This document shows positions 1-5,565 of a stretch of 21,601 bases of DNA, piece by piece (the stretch's first letter is position 1; every line of letters begins with the position of its first letter). The notes under the pieces are model-generated. The model saw nothing but the letters and a program-made list of their open reading frames with translations, did not search any database and was not told the origin of the DNA. The DNA lies in IMG/VR virus record IMGVR_UViG_3300027784_000063, positions 1 through 21,601 of that record; one strand, given 5' to 3'. Position numbers and translations under genes: made by a program. Source of the DNA: a virus.

Positions 1-2
1 AT

Positions 3-113
3 ATGGATGATGATAAAAGTGTGACTGCTTGGTTTACTGAAATATTGGAAGGTTATTTGGAATATGAAGGTAAAAGATTGGTGTCAAATGGTAAAAAAAT
101 GTGGTATGAGTAA
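3..113 (+). CDS. 3' end of an unidentified gene (partial)
   Basis: An open frame enters from the left edge and stops at TAA 111-113. About 36 C-terminal residues are visible, ending in GKKMWYE. They are polar and contain several aromatic residues, with no recognisable motif. In tailed viruses the terminase, portal and prohead protease genes usually lie upstream of the capsid genes, so this may be the tail of one of those, but the fragment is too short to decide. The ATG at base 3 is probably internal rather than the true start, because there is no room to see a ribosome-binding site. Confidence 0.5.
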   Translation: MDDDKSVTAWFTEILEGYLEYEGKRLVSNGKKMWYE

Positions 114-134
114 ACTGATAAATTTTTGAACACT

Positions 135-154
135 ATTCCAAAACCTTTAAATAT
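135..154 (+). promoter_or_regulatory. BRE/TATA promoter, copy A (+ strand)
   Basis: The 20-base element ATTCCAAAACCTTTAAATAT matches the element at 16961-16980 at 18 of 20 positions. CCAAAAC resembles a purine-rich archaeal BRE and TTTAAATA the TATA box, so transcription is expected to start near base 175. No protein gene follows on this strand before 745. The product is probably the hairpin RNA just downstream, or read-through into the leader of the structural operon. Confidence 0.6.
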
Positions 155-174
155 CATTACTCCCATATGTTTAT

Positions 175-262
175 TGCAGGGCAAACCAAACGGGTTAGTT
201 GTGGAGACTAGCCCAACTTTTCTTTAAAACGTATTGGTTATATAGCGGTAGCTCTCCTCACT
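175..262 (+). ncRNA. candidate small structured RNA
   Basis: A transcript starting about 26 bases after the TATA box at 147-153 would run straight into a hairpin. Its stem is GGGTTAGT (192-199) with ACTAGCCC (207-214), 8 pairs with one G-U, around a 7-base loop. A U-rich run (TTTTCTTT, 218-225) follows. Loop bases GGAG (203-206) could also pair with CTCC at 254-257, a possible pseudoknot. No open frame of useful length is present, and it is not a tRNA because no T-arm or acceptor pairing is seen. The RNA could be about 50 bases if it ends at the U-run, or about 90 if the 254-257 pairing matters. Existence and ends are inferred. Confidence 0.35.
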
Positions 263-291
263 TATAAAAATAGGAAAAGGAAGGGTGTTTT
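262..291 (-). terminator. pyrimidine-rich archaeal terminator, copy 1
   Basis: Read on the minus strand, the stop codon of the 86-residue gene runs directly into AAAACACCC, then TTCCTTTTCC and TATTTTTATAA. The same order (A-run, C-run, T/C tract, ATTTAT-like end) follows the major capsid gene at 2900 and the tail tube gene at 7204. There is no stable stem, which fits U-tract-directed termination in archaea. Confidence 0.6.
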
Positions 292-550
292 ATTCTAATT
301 CACTAAATTTCTCAAGCGCTGTATCGATAGCAACGTCGCCAGAGAATCCAACGATAATCGCATATCCATACAGGATCGGTACTGGTGGGAACCATCCTAG
401 GAACAAGAATATAAGGGCGGCTATCATCCCTAAGAAGCCTTGTTTACCTAACAAAAATAAATTATGAGTTTCCTCTTGCTTCTTAAGGTGCCAGCCAAAT
501 CCACCGATTGCTCCTAAAATTGCCACTATCAGAACAGTTACTAACTCCAT
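290..550 (-). CDS. small membrane protein, moron-like cassette
   Basis: This 86-residue protein is the only convincing gene on the minus strand. ATG at 550 is preceded by a good ribosome-binding site (AAAGGTGA, 4 bases upstream). Residues 3-20 form a glycine-containing membrane segment. A basic/polar stretch (about 22-36) follows, then a second hydrophobic region (about 38-72) that can hold one or two more segments around WFPPVP. The tail is short and acidic. I do not recognise the family with confidence; the build recalls small phage membrane proteins of holin-like or superinfection-exclusion type, but no sequence motif proves either. The gene has its own promoters (631-680) and its own terminator, and faces away from the structural operon, as expected of an accessory insertion expressed independently. 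Confidence 0.75.
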   Translation of the reverse strand: MELVTVLIVAILGAIGGFGWHLKKQEETHNLFLLGKQGFLGMIAALIFLFLGWFPPVPILYGYAIIVGFSGDVAIDTALEKFSELE

Positions 551-577
551 ATTTTCACCTTTGCGCAGTTATAATGA

Positions 578-593
578 GGGACCAAACGGCCCC
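578..593. other. leader hairpin between membrane gene and its promoter
   Basis: GGGACC, loop AAAC, GGCCCC forms 6 pairs with one G-U on either strand. On the minus strand it lies inside the leader of the membrane-protein gene, about 28 bases before its ATG. On the plus strand it is followed by TTTTGTGTTT, so it could instead block transcription running from the left into the divergent region. The sequence does not say which role applies. Confidence 0.4.
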
Positions 594-630
594 TTTTGTG
601 TTTGCGCGTGTAACTTATATTATAACTCAT

Positions 631-650
631 CCTATATAAACATTTTGGAA
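631..650 (-). promoter_or_regulatory. BRE/TATA promoter for the membrane-protein gene
   Basis: On the minus strand this reads TTCCAAAATGTTTATATAGG: a BRE-like CCAAAA followed by the strong TATA box TTTATATA. Transcription would start near base 610, giving a leader of about 60 bases that includes the 578-593 hairpin and the ribosome-binding site. It is the nearest of two tandem copies of the window's shared promoter element. Confidence 0.65.
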
Positions 651-660
651 TCTTCGGAAC

Positions 661-680
661 GGTATTTAAATGTTTTGGTA
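661..680 (-). promoter_or_regulatory. second BRE/TATA element facing the membrane gene
   Basis: The minus strand reads TACCAAAACATTTAAATACC. Sixteen consecutive bases, CCAAAACATTTAAATA, are identical to 16964-16979 on the plus strand. A start near base 641 would give a leader of about 90 bases. It may act as an alternative or overlapping promoter to the 631-650 element. Confidence 0.55.
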
Positions 681-728
681 AAATGGAGTATTTAAATCTT
701 TCCCCTACCCAAAAATTATTTATAGGGG
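679..728 (+). promoter_or_regulatory. promoter region of the structural operon
   Basis: Two TATA candidates face right. TATTTAAAT at 689-697 would start transcription near 718. CCCAAAAATTATTTATA at 708-724 fits the shared BRE/TATA consensus and would start at about 745-750, making the first gene leaderless or nearly so. An inverted repeat, CCCCTA (702-707) with TAGGGG (723-728), brackets the second TATA box and could be an operator. The region is back to back with the promoters at 631-680, a compact divergent control region. Confidence 0.55.
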
Positions 729-744
729 TTCTTATAATGGTATA

Positions 745-1551
745 ATGGTAATTATGAAAGAGGTACAATTAGACGATGTTACGGAGGTAGTGAACAACGA
801 ATTGTACAAAGTACCCGCTAGTAATTTTGATTCCATCATGTTTATTGATGGCGATTATACCACGGGGCTATCAGAAGAACAAGAGAGTGAAATGTCCAGG
901 ATAGTTAGTGAATTATCCGATATCACAGGCTATGACACTTCTGAAATAACAAGTACACTAGCTCCTTTATACGGTGATACTACCATACATGAGATGGTTA
1001 TAGATGAGAATTTAGAATATATGATTATCTCGACAGGTGATGAAATGGAAGAAGAAGATAATTGTTTAGAGGAAATTGCGGAAGTTCTTTCTAAGAACGG
1101 CGTCCTTGAATATGACAAAGAGGAAGTCGAACTTCGAGAGCATAAAGAGAAAGTCCAGGAATTACAGGAGAAACTAGAGGACAAGGATACGGAAATTCAA
1201 GAATTGGAAGAAAAAGTCAATGAGAAAGATGAAAAGATTGAGAAGCTAGAAGATACCGTTGAGGAGTTTAAGGCCGAGAAGCGGGAAGAGCTAGCTAAAG
1301 AGATTGCAGAGATAAGGGACAAGAAAGGTCTCTTAAACGTCGAAAGGGAAGAGAAAGTGGAACAGCTGAAAGACAAAGATGAACAAGTTCTTGAAGAATT
1401 GTTAGAGGAAGCAAAAGCGATAAGCGAAAAGTTATCACAACCAAGTCCAAAAGTGAAGGAAAATTCTGGTAAACAAGATCCAGTTAAAACAGAGAAAACT
1501 ATGGAAGATTACAGAGAAGAAATGTTTGGATATAGACGGGATGGTGATTAA
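745..1551 (+). CDS. capsid scaffold-like coiled-coil protein
   Basis: The protein has 268 residues. Residues about 1-118 form a mixed, acidic N-terminal domain of unknown fold. Residues about 125-232 are a long, highly charged heptad-patterned coiled coil rich in Glu and Lys. A flexible linker (about 231-250, with Ser, Pro and Lys) leads to a C-terminal aromatic/acidic peptide, MEDYREEMFGYR. A charged coiled coil with a short C-terminal helix, immediately before decoration and major capsid genes, is the usual build and place of a scaffolding protein. The capsid protein here has no N-terminal delta domain, so a separate scaffold is expected. No protease catalytic motif is visible. The start is uncertain: neither ATG 745 nor ATG 754 has a clear ribosome-binding site, and 745 could be leaderless. 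Confidence 0.65.
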   Translation: MVIMKEVQLDDVTEVVNNELYKVPASNFDSIMFIDGDYTTGLSEEQESEMSRIVSELSDITGYDTSEITSTLAPLYGDTTIHEMVIDENLEYMIISTGDEMEEEDNCLEEIAEVLSKNGVLEYDKEEVELREHKEKVQELQEKLEDKDTEIQELEEKVNEKDEKIEKLEDTVEEFKAEKREELAKEIAEIRDKKGLLNVEREEKVEQLKDKDEQVLEELLEEAKAISEKLSQPSPKVKENSGKQDPVKTEKTMEDYREEMFGYRRDGD

Positions 1552-1553
1552 AT

Positions 1554-2057
1554 ATGAGTGAACCAGATTGGGGTGCAATCCCTGATAAAGGAGATAGAGA
1601 TGTTGCAGGTGACGTAATCTACAAAGATAATCTTTTTGTAGTATCTGGCGACGACATTGATTTAGACGGTAATAACGAACCTGAATTCGAGAAGGGTGCA
1701 ATTGTGTACTCTGATGACGGAACATGGAAAGAAGCTAGCGAAAGTCAGGATGATGATGTTGATATAGCAGTTGTAACCGACGTTTACCCTGTAGTTGACG
1801 CTGAGGATGCGGATCATTATAAAGCCGCACTATTAAGGACTGGTGTTGTAAGAGTTGGAGTTTATGACGACCCAAGTGGTTGGAGCGAAACGCCAGAACC
1901 AGCTGATGGTGAAGTTGTTCATTTAGGCGAACAAGACGGTGTTATAAGTGATGCAAGCACTGATAATGCTGAAACTCCGGTTGGCAACGCGCATTACATG
2001 GGTGAGGCTTATCAAAATGATAACGATGACTGGCTTGTTGACATATACGTGAGGTGA
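1554..2057 (+). CDS. putative capsid decoration / head stabilisation protein
   Basis: This acidic, beta-rich protein of 167 residues lies between the scaffold-like gene and the major capsid gene, where decoration proteins usually sit. It has regular short strands separated by Asp/Gly turns, for example RTGVVRVGVYDD, few Lys and no membrane segment. Such features recall the small beta-sandwich decoration proteins of head-tail viruses (DUF2190/gpD-like), but I see no specific family signature. The start is 2 bases after the upstream stop, with GGTGATTAAAT acting as ribosome-binding site. Expression at capsid-protein level would be expected, since it shares the transcript with 2064. Confidence 0.55.
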   Translation: MSEPDWGAIPDKGDRDVAGDVIYKDNLFVVSGDDIDLDGNNEPEFEKGAIVYSDDGTWKEASESQDDDVDIAVVTDVYPVVDAEDADHYKAALLRTGVVRVGVYDDPSGWSETPEPADGEVVHLGEQDGVISDASTDNAETPVGNAHYMGEAYQNDNDDWLVDIYVR

Positions 2058-2063
2058 TGAATA

Positions 2064-2900
2064 ATGGGTAAATTAATAGTTCGTGATGATTTAGCAGAAC
2101 CAATGAAAGCGAAGACGGTTCTGGATGAAGTTTATCTTGTTACAAGAGATAACTACAATTTAAGAGAAGCATGTAGAACGGTACAAACTGGAGATTCACT
2201 GCAAGTTGAAGTACCAGTGATAACTGATACCGTATCTGGGCAAATGAATGTTCCAGAGTTAGAGGAAGCAGAGATTTCTAGTGAAGCATATGACTATATA
2301 CGAAGCAGACTTCATAAGAATGTCGTACACGTTGCTTTGTCACACGAATCACAAATGGAATCAATGATGGACATCATGACAATGAACGTCCAAGATGCTG
2401 GTCGTGAGATAGCAAGGATGGAAAACGAAGAGATTGCAACTGAAATGGAAGGTTTCACAAACACTTGGGATGTAAGTACTGAGAATGATGAGTGGGATGC
2501 TGATGAACCTGGTGACCCGTTTTATGACATAATGGAAGTTGCAAGGGAAATACGTGAAGAGAATTACGAACCCAACCAATTGTGGTTAGCAACTGATGCA
2601 TACTCTGCATTACTATCTAACGAACACGTCATGGAGAGGATGCAAAGAGGTGCAACAGCTGATGGGACCATAAATACAATTGCAGGATTCGAAATCAGAA
2701 CTGACCATATGATACCGTCTGGTGAAGGATATATGTTGGACAGTACAGCGCCAGCGATGATGTTCTTTGACGGTCCTGAGTGGGTACGTGAATACAGAGA
2801 CGAAATTGCGTTCTTCGATGGTTACGTGATTGCTGACTTCCTTGGAATACAGAAAGTTAATGAAGATGCCGCATATAGGTTATATAACATAACCGAGTAA
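2064..2900 (+). CDS. major capsid protein, HK97 fold
   Basis: The protein has 278 residues and forms the icosahedral shell. Residues about 1-40 are an N-terminal arm without a cleavable delta domain. About 95-130 is a long helix matching the HK97 spine helix. Then come the P domain and an A domain containing LWLATDAYSALL (173-184), the TINTIAGFEIRTD stretch (202-214) and a C-terminal FDGYVIADFLGIQ strand. This C-terminal order is typical of HK97-type capsid proteins of archaeal and bacterial tailed viruses. GAGGTGATGAATAATG gives a strong start. The gene is followed at once by the conserved terminator at 2898, which should separate its high expression from the downstream connector genes. Confidence 0.85.
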   Translation: MGKLIVRDDLAEPMKAKTVLDEVYLVTRDNYNLREACRTVQTGDSLQVEVPVITDTVSGQMNVPELEEAEISSEAYDYIRSRLHKNVVHVALSHESQMESMMDIMTMNVQDAGREIARMENEEIATEMEGFTNTWDVSTENDEWDADEPGDPFYDIMEVAREIREENYEPNQLWLATDAYSALLSNEHVMERMQRGATADGTINTIAGFEIRTDHMIPSGEGYMLDSTAPAMMFFDGPEWVREYRDEIAFFDGYVIADFLGIQKVNEDAAYRLYNITE

Positions 2901-2922
2901 AACCCCTTTTCTTTTTATTTAT
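2898..2922 (+). terminator. pyrimidine-rich archaeal terminator, copy 2
   Basis: The stop codon TAA of the capsid gene runs into AAAACCCC, TTTTCTTTTT and ATTTAT. It aligns almost base for base with the element after the tail tube gene (7204-7228). Termination is likely partial, because the next gene starts only 14 bases later with its own ribosome-binding site. CCTTT at 2905-2909 could also pair weakly with AAAGG at 2924-2928. Confidence 0.6.
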
Positions 2923-2935
2923 AAAGGAGGTTCGC

Positions 2936-3322
2936 ATGACAGTTTCCCCGCAGGATGTAAGGGCTGCGCTAAATGAAATGAGTGAGGAAGAGCTTGCGGA
3001 CTCGACGATAGATTTAAAATTGAAAGATGCGCGATTTAGAGCTAAGAAACTTGGGTTAGATGAAGGAACACCTGAGTGGGAAAGATTTGTAAGAGCGAAA
3101 GCAGCATTAGGTTCATTTATTATATCTAACACTTATCAACGTACTGATTTTGGTGACATTGCTGTCACTAGAGAATGGGAAAGAATTGTTGATGAATTAG
3201 AGAACGAAATGGAGGAAGCATTAGAAGAAGCAGGAATTTATGATTATTATGTGACATCTACACCTATGTTTGATAGTAGACCGAAGGATAAAGATAGAGA
3301 ATCGGAATTAGTAAGCAGGTAG
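2936..3322 (+). CDS. head-tail connector (gp6/gp15-like adaptor)
   Basis: The protein has 128 residues and is mostly helical. It begins with VRAALNEMSEEELADSTID, then helices carrying KDARFRAKKLG and RAKAALGSFII. This order (short helix, 'ee-l-D' turn, long helix, small-residue-rich helix) is the layout of HK97 gp6 / SPP1 gp15-type adaptors, which sit on the portal ring under the head. The C-terminal part (about 75-128) is acidic and probably extended. The ribosome-binding site AAAGGAGG is the best in the window. The gene follows the capsid terminator, and its stop codon is buried in the first A5-loop hairpin. Confidence 0.7.
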   Translation: MTVSPQDVRAALNEMSEEELADSTIDLKLKDARFRAKKLGLDEGTPEWERFVRAKAALGSFIISNTYQRTDFGDIAVTREWERIVDELENEMEEALEEAGIYDYYVTSTPMFDSRPKDKDRESELVSR

Positions 3323-3336
3323 TGGAAAAACCACTA
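3320..3336 (+). other. A5-loop hairpin 1 (first of upstream pair)
   Basis: TAGTGG (3320-3325), loop AAAAA, CCACTA (3331-3336): 6 Watson-Crick pairs, extendable by a G-U pair. The stop codon of the connector gene is the 5' arm. Thirteen bases separate it from hairpin 2. Confidence 0.6.
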
Positions 3337-3349
3337 TATGTGTAAGTTA

Positions 3350-3362
3350 ACGGAAAAACCGT
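3350..3362 (+). other. A5-loop hairpin 2 overlapping a ribosome-binding site
   Basis: ACGG (3350-3353), loop AAAAA, CCGT (3359-3362): 4 pairs. Its 3' arm contains the first bases of GTGAT (3361-3365), the likely ribosome-binding site of the gene starting at 3370, so folding could reduce initiation. Same loop and closing G-C as hairpin 1, different stem. Confidence 0.55.
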
Positions 3363-3369
3363 GATATAT

Positions 3370-3951
3370 ATGGGAGAGATAGTAGATTTAGGAATTGGAT
3401 TCGAACCTGTTGATGTAGATAGTGATCTTCCGGCAAAGAAGGTTACTGGAATTAATGATGATTTTTCTAAAGTTTTTATTGAAGAATTGGCTAAAAAAAT
3501 TATTAGATATGCTAAAAAGCAAATAGAGACTGAGGGTTCAAGCCCGAAGGAAATGGCTTGGGATCCATTAAGACGAAATACTTTAGAAATTAAGGAACAA
3601 AGAGGATATGGCGATAAAGGTATGTTGGAAGAGTCCGGTAGGTTAAAAGACTCTTTAGATTGGCGCTGGGAAGGTGATGATACTATTTTAGTTGGGTGTA
3701 TTAATGATCCTCCAATTTATGCTGCTATTCAAGAATATGGAACGATAGAATCACCATGGACAATCCGAGTGACAGACGATATGCAAGGATATTTAAAGAA
3801 AACATATAATGTTAGACCGCCAAGAGAACCATACCTTCGGATTCCAGCTAGACCGTTTTTTAGACCAGCAGTAGAGTATGTACAACGAGATCCTGATATG
3901 CAAGATGCTGAATTAGAAGCGTTTGCAAGAACCGGAGGTCCTTATGAGTAA
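3370..3951 (+). CDS. tail-completion / neck protein, HK97 gp10 - Mu gpG type
   Basis: The protein has 193 residues from ATG 3370. A GTG 9 bases earlier is open, but its GTGAT is better read as the ribosome-binding site. A helical start (residues about 30-55) is followed by W-x-PL-x-x-x-T, a K-x-x-x-G-x-G region and a 'L-E-E-S-G-R-L-K-D-S-L' segment. Then come a beta part with YAAIQEYGT and the typical IPARPFFRPAVEY near the C-terminus. The 'G-L-x-x-S', 'YA-x-x-x-x-G' and 'IPARPF' order is diagnostic for gp10/virion-morphogenesis proteins, which close the neck and join the tail. The tandem A5-loop hairpins sit in its leader. Confidence 0.75.
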   Translation: MGEIVDLGIGFEPVDVDSDLPAKKVTGINDDFSKVFIEELAKKIIRYAKKQIETEGSSPKEMAWDPLRRNTLEIKEQRGYGDKGMLEESGRLKDSLDWRWEGDDTILVGCINDPPIYAAIQEYGTIESPWTIRVTDDMQGYLKKTYNVRPPREPYLRIPARPFFRPAVEYVQRDPDMQDAELEAFARTGGPYE

Positions 3952-4396
3952 ATATCCGGCGTTTAAGGGAGCAGGACAACGCCTGAAGATTTTTGAGGAA
4001 GAAGTTACTTATAGGATTAGAAAAGATATAGATAGAGAGAGCGATATTGGTGAAAGTGCTATTGATGATTATGGTTATGTAACTAGAGTTGTTGATGAAG
4101 AAGATGAAGATTATGAATTTGAGAATGTAACTATAAAAGCAGCGATTGTTGAAGATCCAGAAGAAGATTATGATGTTGATAGAGTAGGGGAATCCGTCAT
4201 TGGTGTCGGGCACATATATGTTAGAAGGAAACAGTATGAGATGTGTAGTGACGTTGAAGTTCCGAAACCTAATGTTGGTGATTTTATAATTACAAAAGAT
4301 GATGTTAAATGGAAAATATTAAATGTATCCGATTATGAGACTTATGTAAAATGTACTGCAGGAAGATTAGAAGGTGATAGTGCTTATGTTGGCTGA
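3944..4396 (+). CDS. head-closure (stopper) protein candidate
   Basis: The protein has 150 residues. ATG 3944 overlaps the upstream gene by 8 bases and is preceded by GGAGGT. The N-terminal third is helical and charged. Residues about 45-150 look like a small beta-barrel: 'D-D-Y-G-Y-V-T-R' followed by alternating strands, then GDFIITKDDVKWKILNVSDYETY and a strand ending in CTAGR. The final 'gD-x-i-x-x-x-x-x-x-y-k-V-x-x-v' segment is characteristic of SPP1 gp16/HK97-type head-closure proteins. Its order, directly before the tail-terminator candidate, supports that role. Assignment is by layout and fold impression, without a single decisive motif. Confidence 0.6.
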   Translation: MSKYPAFKGAGQRLKIFEEEVTYRIRKDIDRESDIGESAIDDYGYVTRVVDEEDEDYEFENVTIKAAIVEDPEEDYDVDRVGESVIGVGHIYVRRKQYEMCSDVEVPKPNVGDFIITKDDVKWKILNVSDYETYVKCTAGRLEGDSAYVG

Positions 4397-5240
4397 AGAT
4401 TCCCAAAGGTTTATATACAAGGAGATAGTTAATACTATTGATGACTTCCAAATTCAGGGCCATGAAGCTTCTGATTTAGGAGTAAAAGTATTATACGCAA
4501 ACCAATTCGTTAATGTCGAGTTACCTGTAGTTACACTTCAATATATAACGTCTGGGATAGTCAGTCATGCATATATAAATGATTTATATGAAAATAGGAC
4601 GAAGACAACAGAATCCTGGAATTGGGAAGGTCCGGGAGTATATAAAACTAGAGTTGATCCAACAGAGAAAATGGTACATGAAGATAACCATGAATGGAGT
4701 ATCGAAAATATCATTGTTACGTTAGATGATGGGACAGGTCATTATTGGATGGATACATATACTAGAACTGTAGATGATTACACTCATATTAATATTACAG
4801 ATGACGGAAACATTGAAGTTGGAAGTAACTTTGAGGATATTATTGATAAAGAAGACGATGATGATGAGATATTAGAACTAGAAGTTACTTATAATCATGA
4901 AGGAAAAGTTGCCGTTGTATTAGGCGGTGAGTTTTCGGATACATTACAAATTGATGTTTATACAACAGACATGAATGTTGATGGTGAACACATCAATGGG
5001 ATTGTCTTTAATAAGAAGTTAGCGAATGAGTTAAGAAAGAAATTAAGATTTGGAACTAGAGATCCACATATTTCAATTAGAAGTGTAGGAAATGTATCGG
5101 ATATGACAAGTATATCAGGTGAAAGATATAGATATAGACGTTCATTTGACGTTAGTATTGCTTACATGGATATGTGGACGGAATATTACGATACAATTGA
5201 TGAAGCAGAATATGCAGTTAACATACAGAAGGTGGATTAA
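4386..5240 (+). CDS. putative tail terminator / tail-to-head joining protein
   Basis: The protein has 284 residues from ATG 4386, with GGTGAT 7 bases upstream and 11 bases of overlap with the previous gene. The N-terminus has a helix and the segment NVELPVVTLQYIT, resembling the 'LP-x-v-x-v' strand of tail terminators. The C-terminus (about 245-284) has RYRRSFDVSIAYMD followed by a helix and a last strand, again terminator-like. Between them lies a large acidic insertion (about 60-200) with many Trp, Tyr and Asp, more than doubling the usual length of about 130-150. The position between head closure and sheath supports the call. The insertion might be an extra domain facing outward. Confidence 0.5.
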   Translation: MLAEDSQRFIYKEIVNTIDDFQIQGHEASDLGVKVLYANQFVNVELPVVTLQYITSGIVSHAYINDLYENRTKTTESWNWEGPGVYKTRVDPTEKMVHEDNHEWSIENIIVTLDDGTGHYWMDTYTRTVDDYTHINITDDGNIEVGSNFEDIIDKEDDDDEILELEVTYNHEGKVAVVLGGEFSDTLQIDVYTTDMNVDGEHINGIVFNKKLANELRKKLRFGTRDPHISIRSVGNVSDMTSISGERYRYRRSFDVSIAYMDMWTEYYDTIDEAEYAVNIQKVD

Positions 5241-5241
5241 G

Positions 5242-5559
5242 ATGGTTAAATATAAAATCGTAGGCTTAGGTAATGTTTCCATGGGTTCAATTAGGTTAGA
5301 AAGGGGAGAGAAACAAATTATTGAGGATCCTGGTGATAATCTCATGGATAATATTGAAAGAGCCTCAAATTTAGGTTTAGTTGAAGTAACTAAATTAGAA
5401 AAGACAGAGATGACTACATTTAAGGAAAACAGTGAAGATGAGGAAGAGTCCGAGGTGGAAGATGATGAAACTGAGGAAGATGAAACGTATTATTGCCCAG
5501 AATGCGATAGGGAACATAGGTATGATTCCCAAATTGGGCAGGAACATTTAGAGGATTGA
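5242..5559 (+). CDS. small acidic protein with C-terminal zinc finger
   Basis: The protein has 105 residues. ATG 5242 follows the upstream stop by one base, with AAGGTGG as ribosome-binding site. Residues 1-50 are beta-rich (KYKIVGLGNVSMGSIRLERG). A run of almost pure Glu/Asp occupies about 60-82. The end reads YYCPECDREH and continues to a final EHLED: a C-x2-C-x3-H-x9-H arrangement typical of a classical zinc finger. The place between terminator and sheath matches small linker or adaptor genes in other contractile-tail viruses. No family was recognised; the zinc finger could mediate protein-protein contact in the virion or bind nucleic acid. Confidence 0.7.
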   Translation: MVKYKIVGLGNVSMGSIRLERGEKQIIEDPGDNLMDNIERASNLGLVEVTKLEKTEMTTFKENSEDEEESEVEDDETEEDETYYCPECDREHRYDSQIGQEHLED

Positions 5560-5565
5560 TAAATT

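Noticed and set aside
167-211. 14-codon open frame starting at ATG 167
   Set aside because: It begins before the predicted transcription start of the promoter at 135-154 and has no ribosome-binding site.
228-262. tRNA-like GGTAGCTC fragment
   Set aside because: No acceptor, anticodon or T-arm pairing could be built around it.
285-467. Plus-strand open frame of 60 codons
   Set aside because: It is antisense to the membrane-protein gene, starts from a weak codon without a ribosome-binding site, and the minus-strand reading has clear membrane segments.
541-768. Minus-strand open frame of 75 codons
   Set aside because: It covers the divergent promoters and the hairpin, has a composition unlike the real genes (many His, Tyr, Asn) and lacks a ribosome-binding site; the 86-residue gene with a good site begins inside it.
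3361-3369. GTG 3361 as start of the gp10-like gene
   Set aside because: GTGAT here fits as the ribosome-binding site for ATG 3370 at normal spacing; a start at 3361 would lie inside hairpin 2 with no site of its own.
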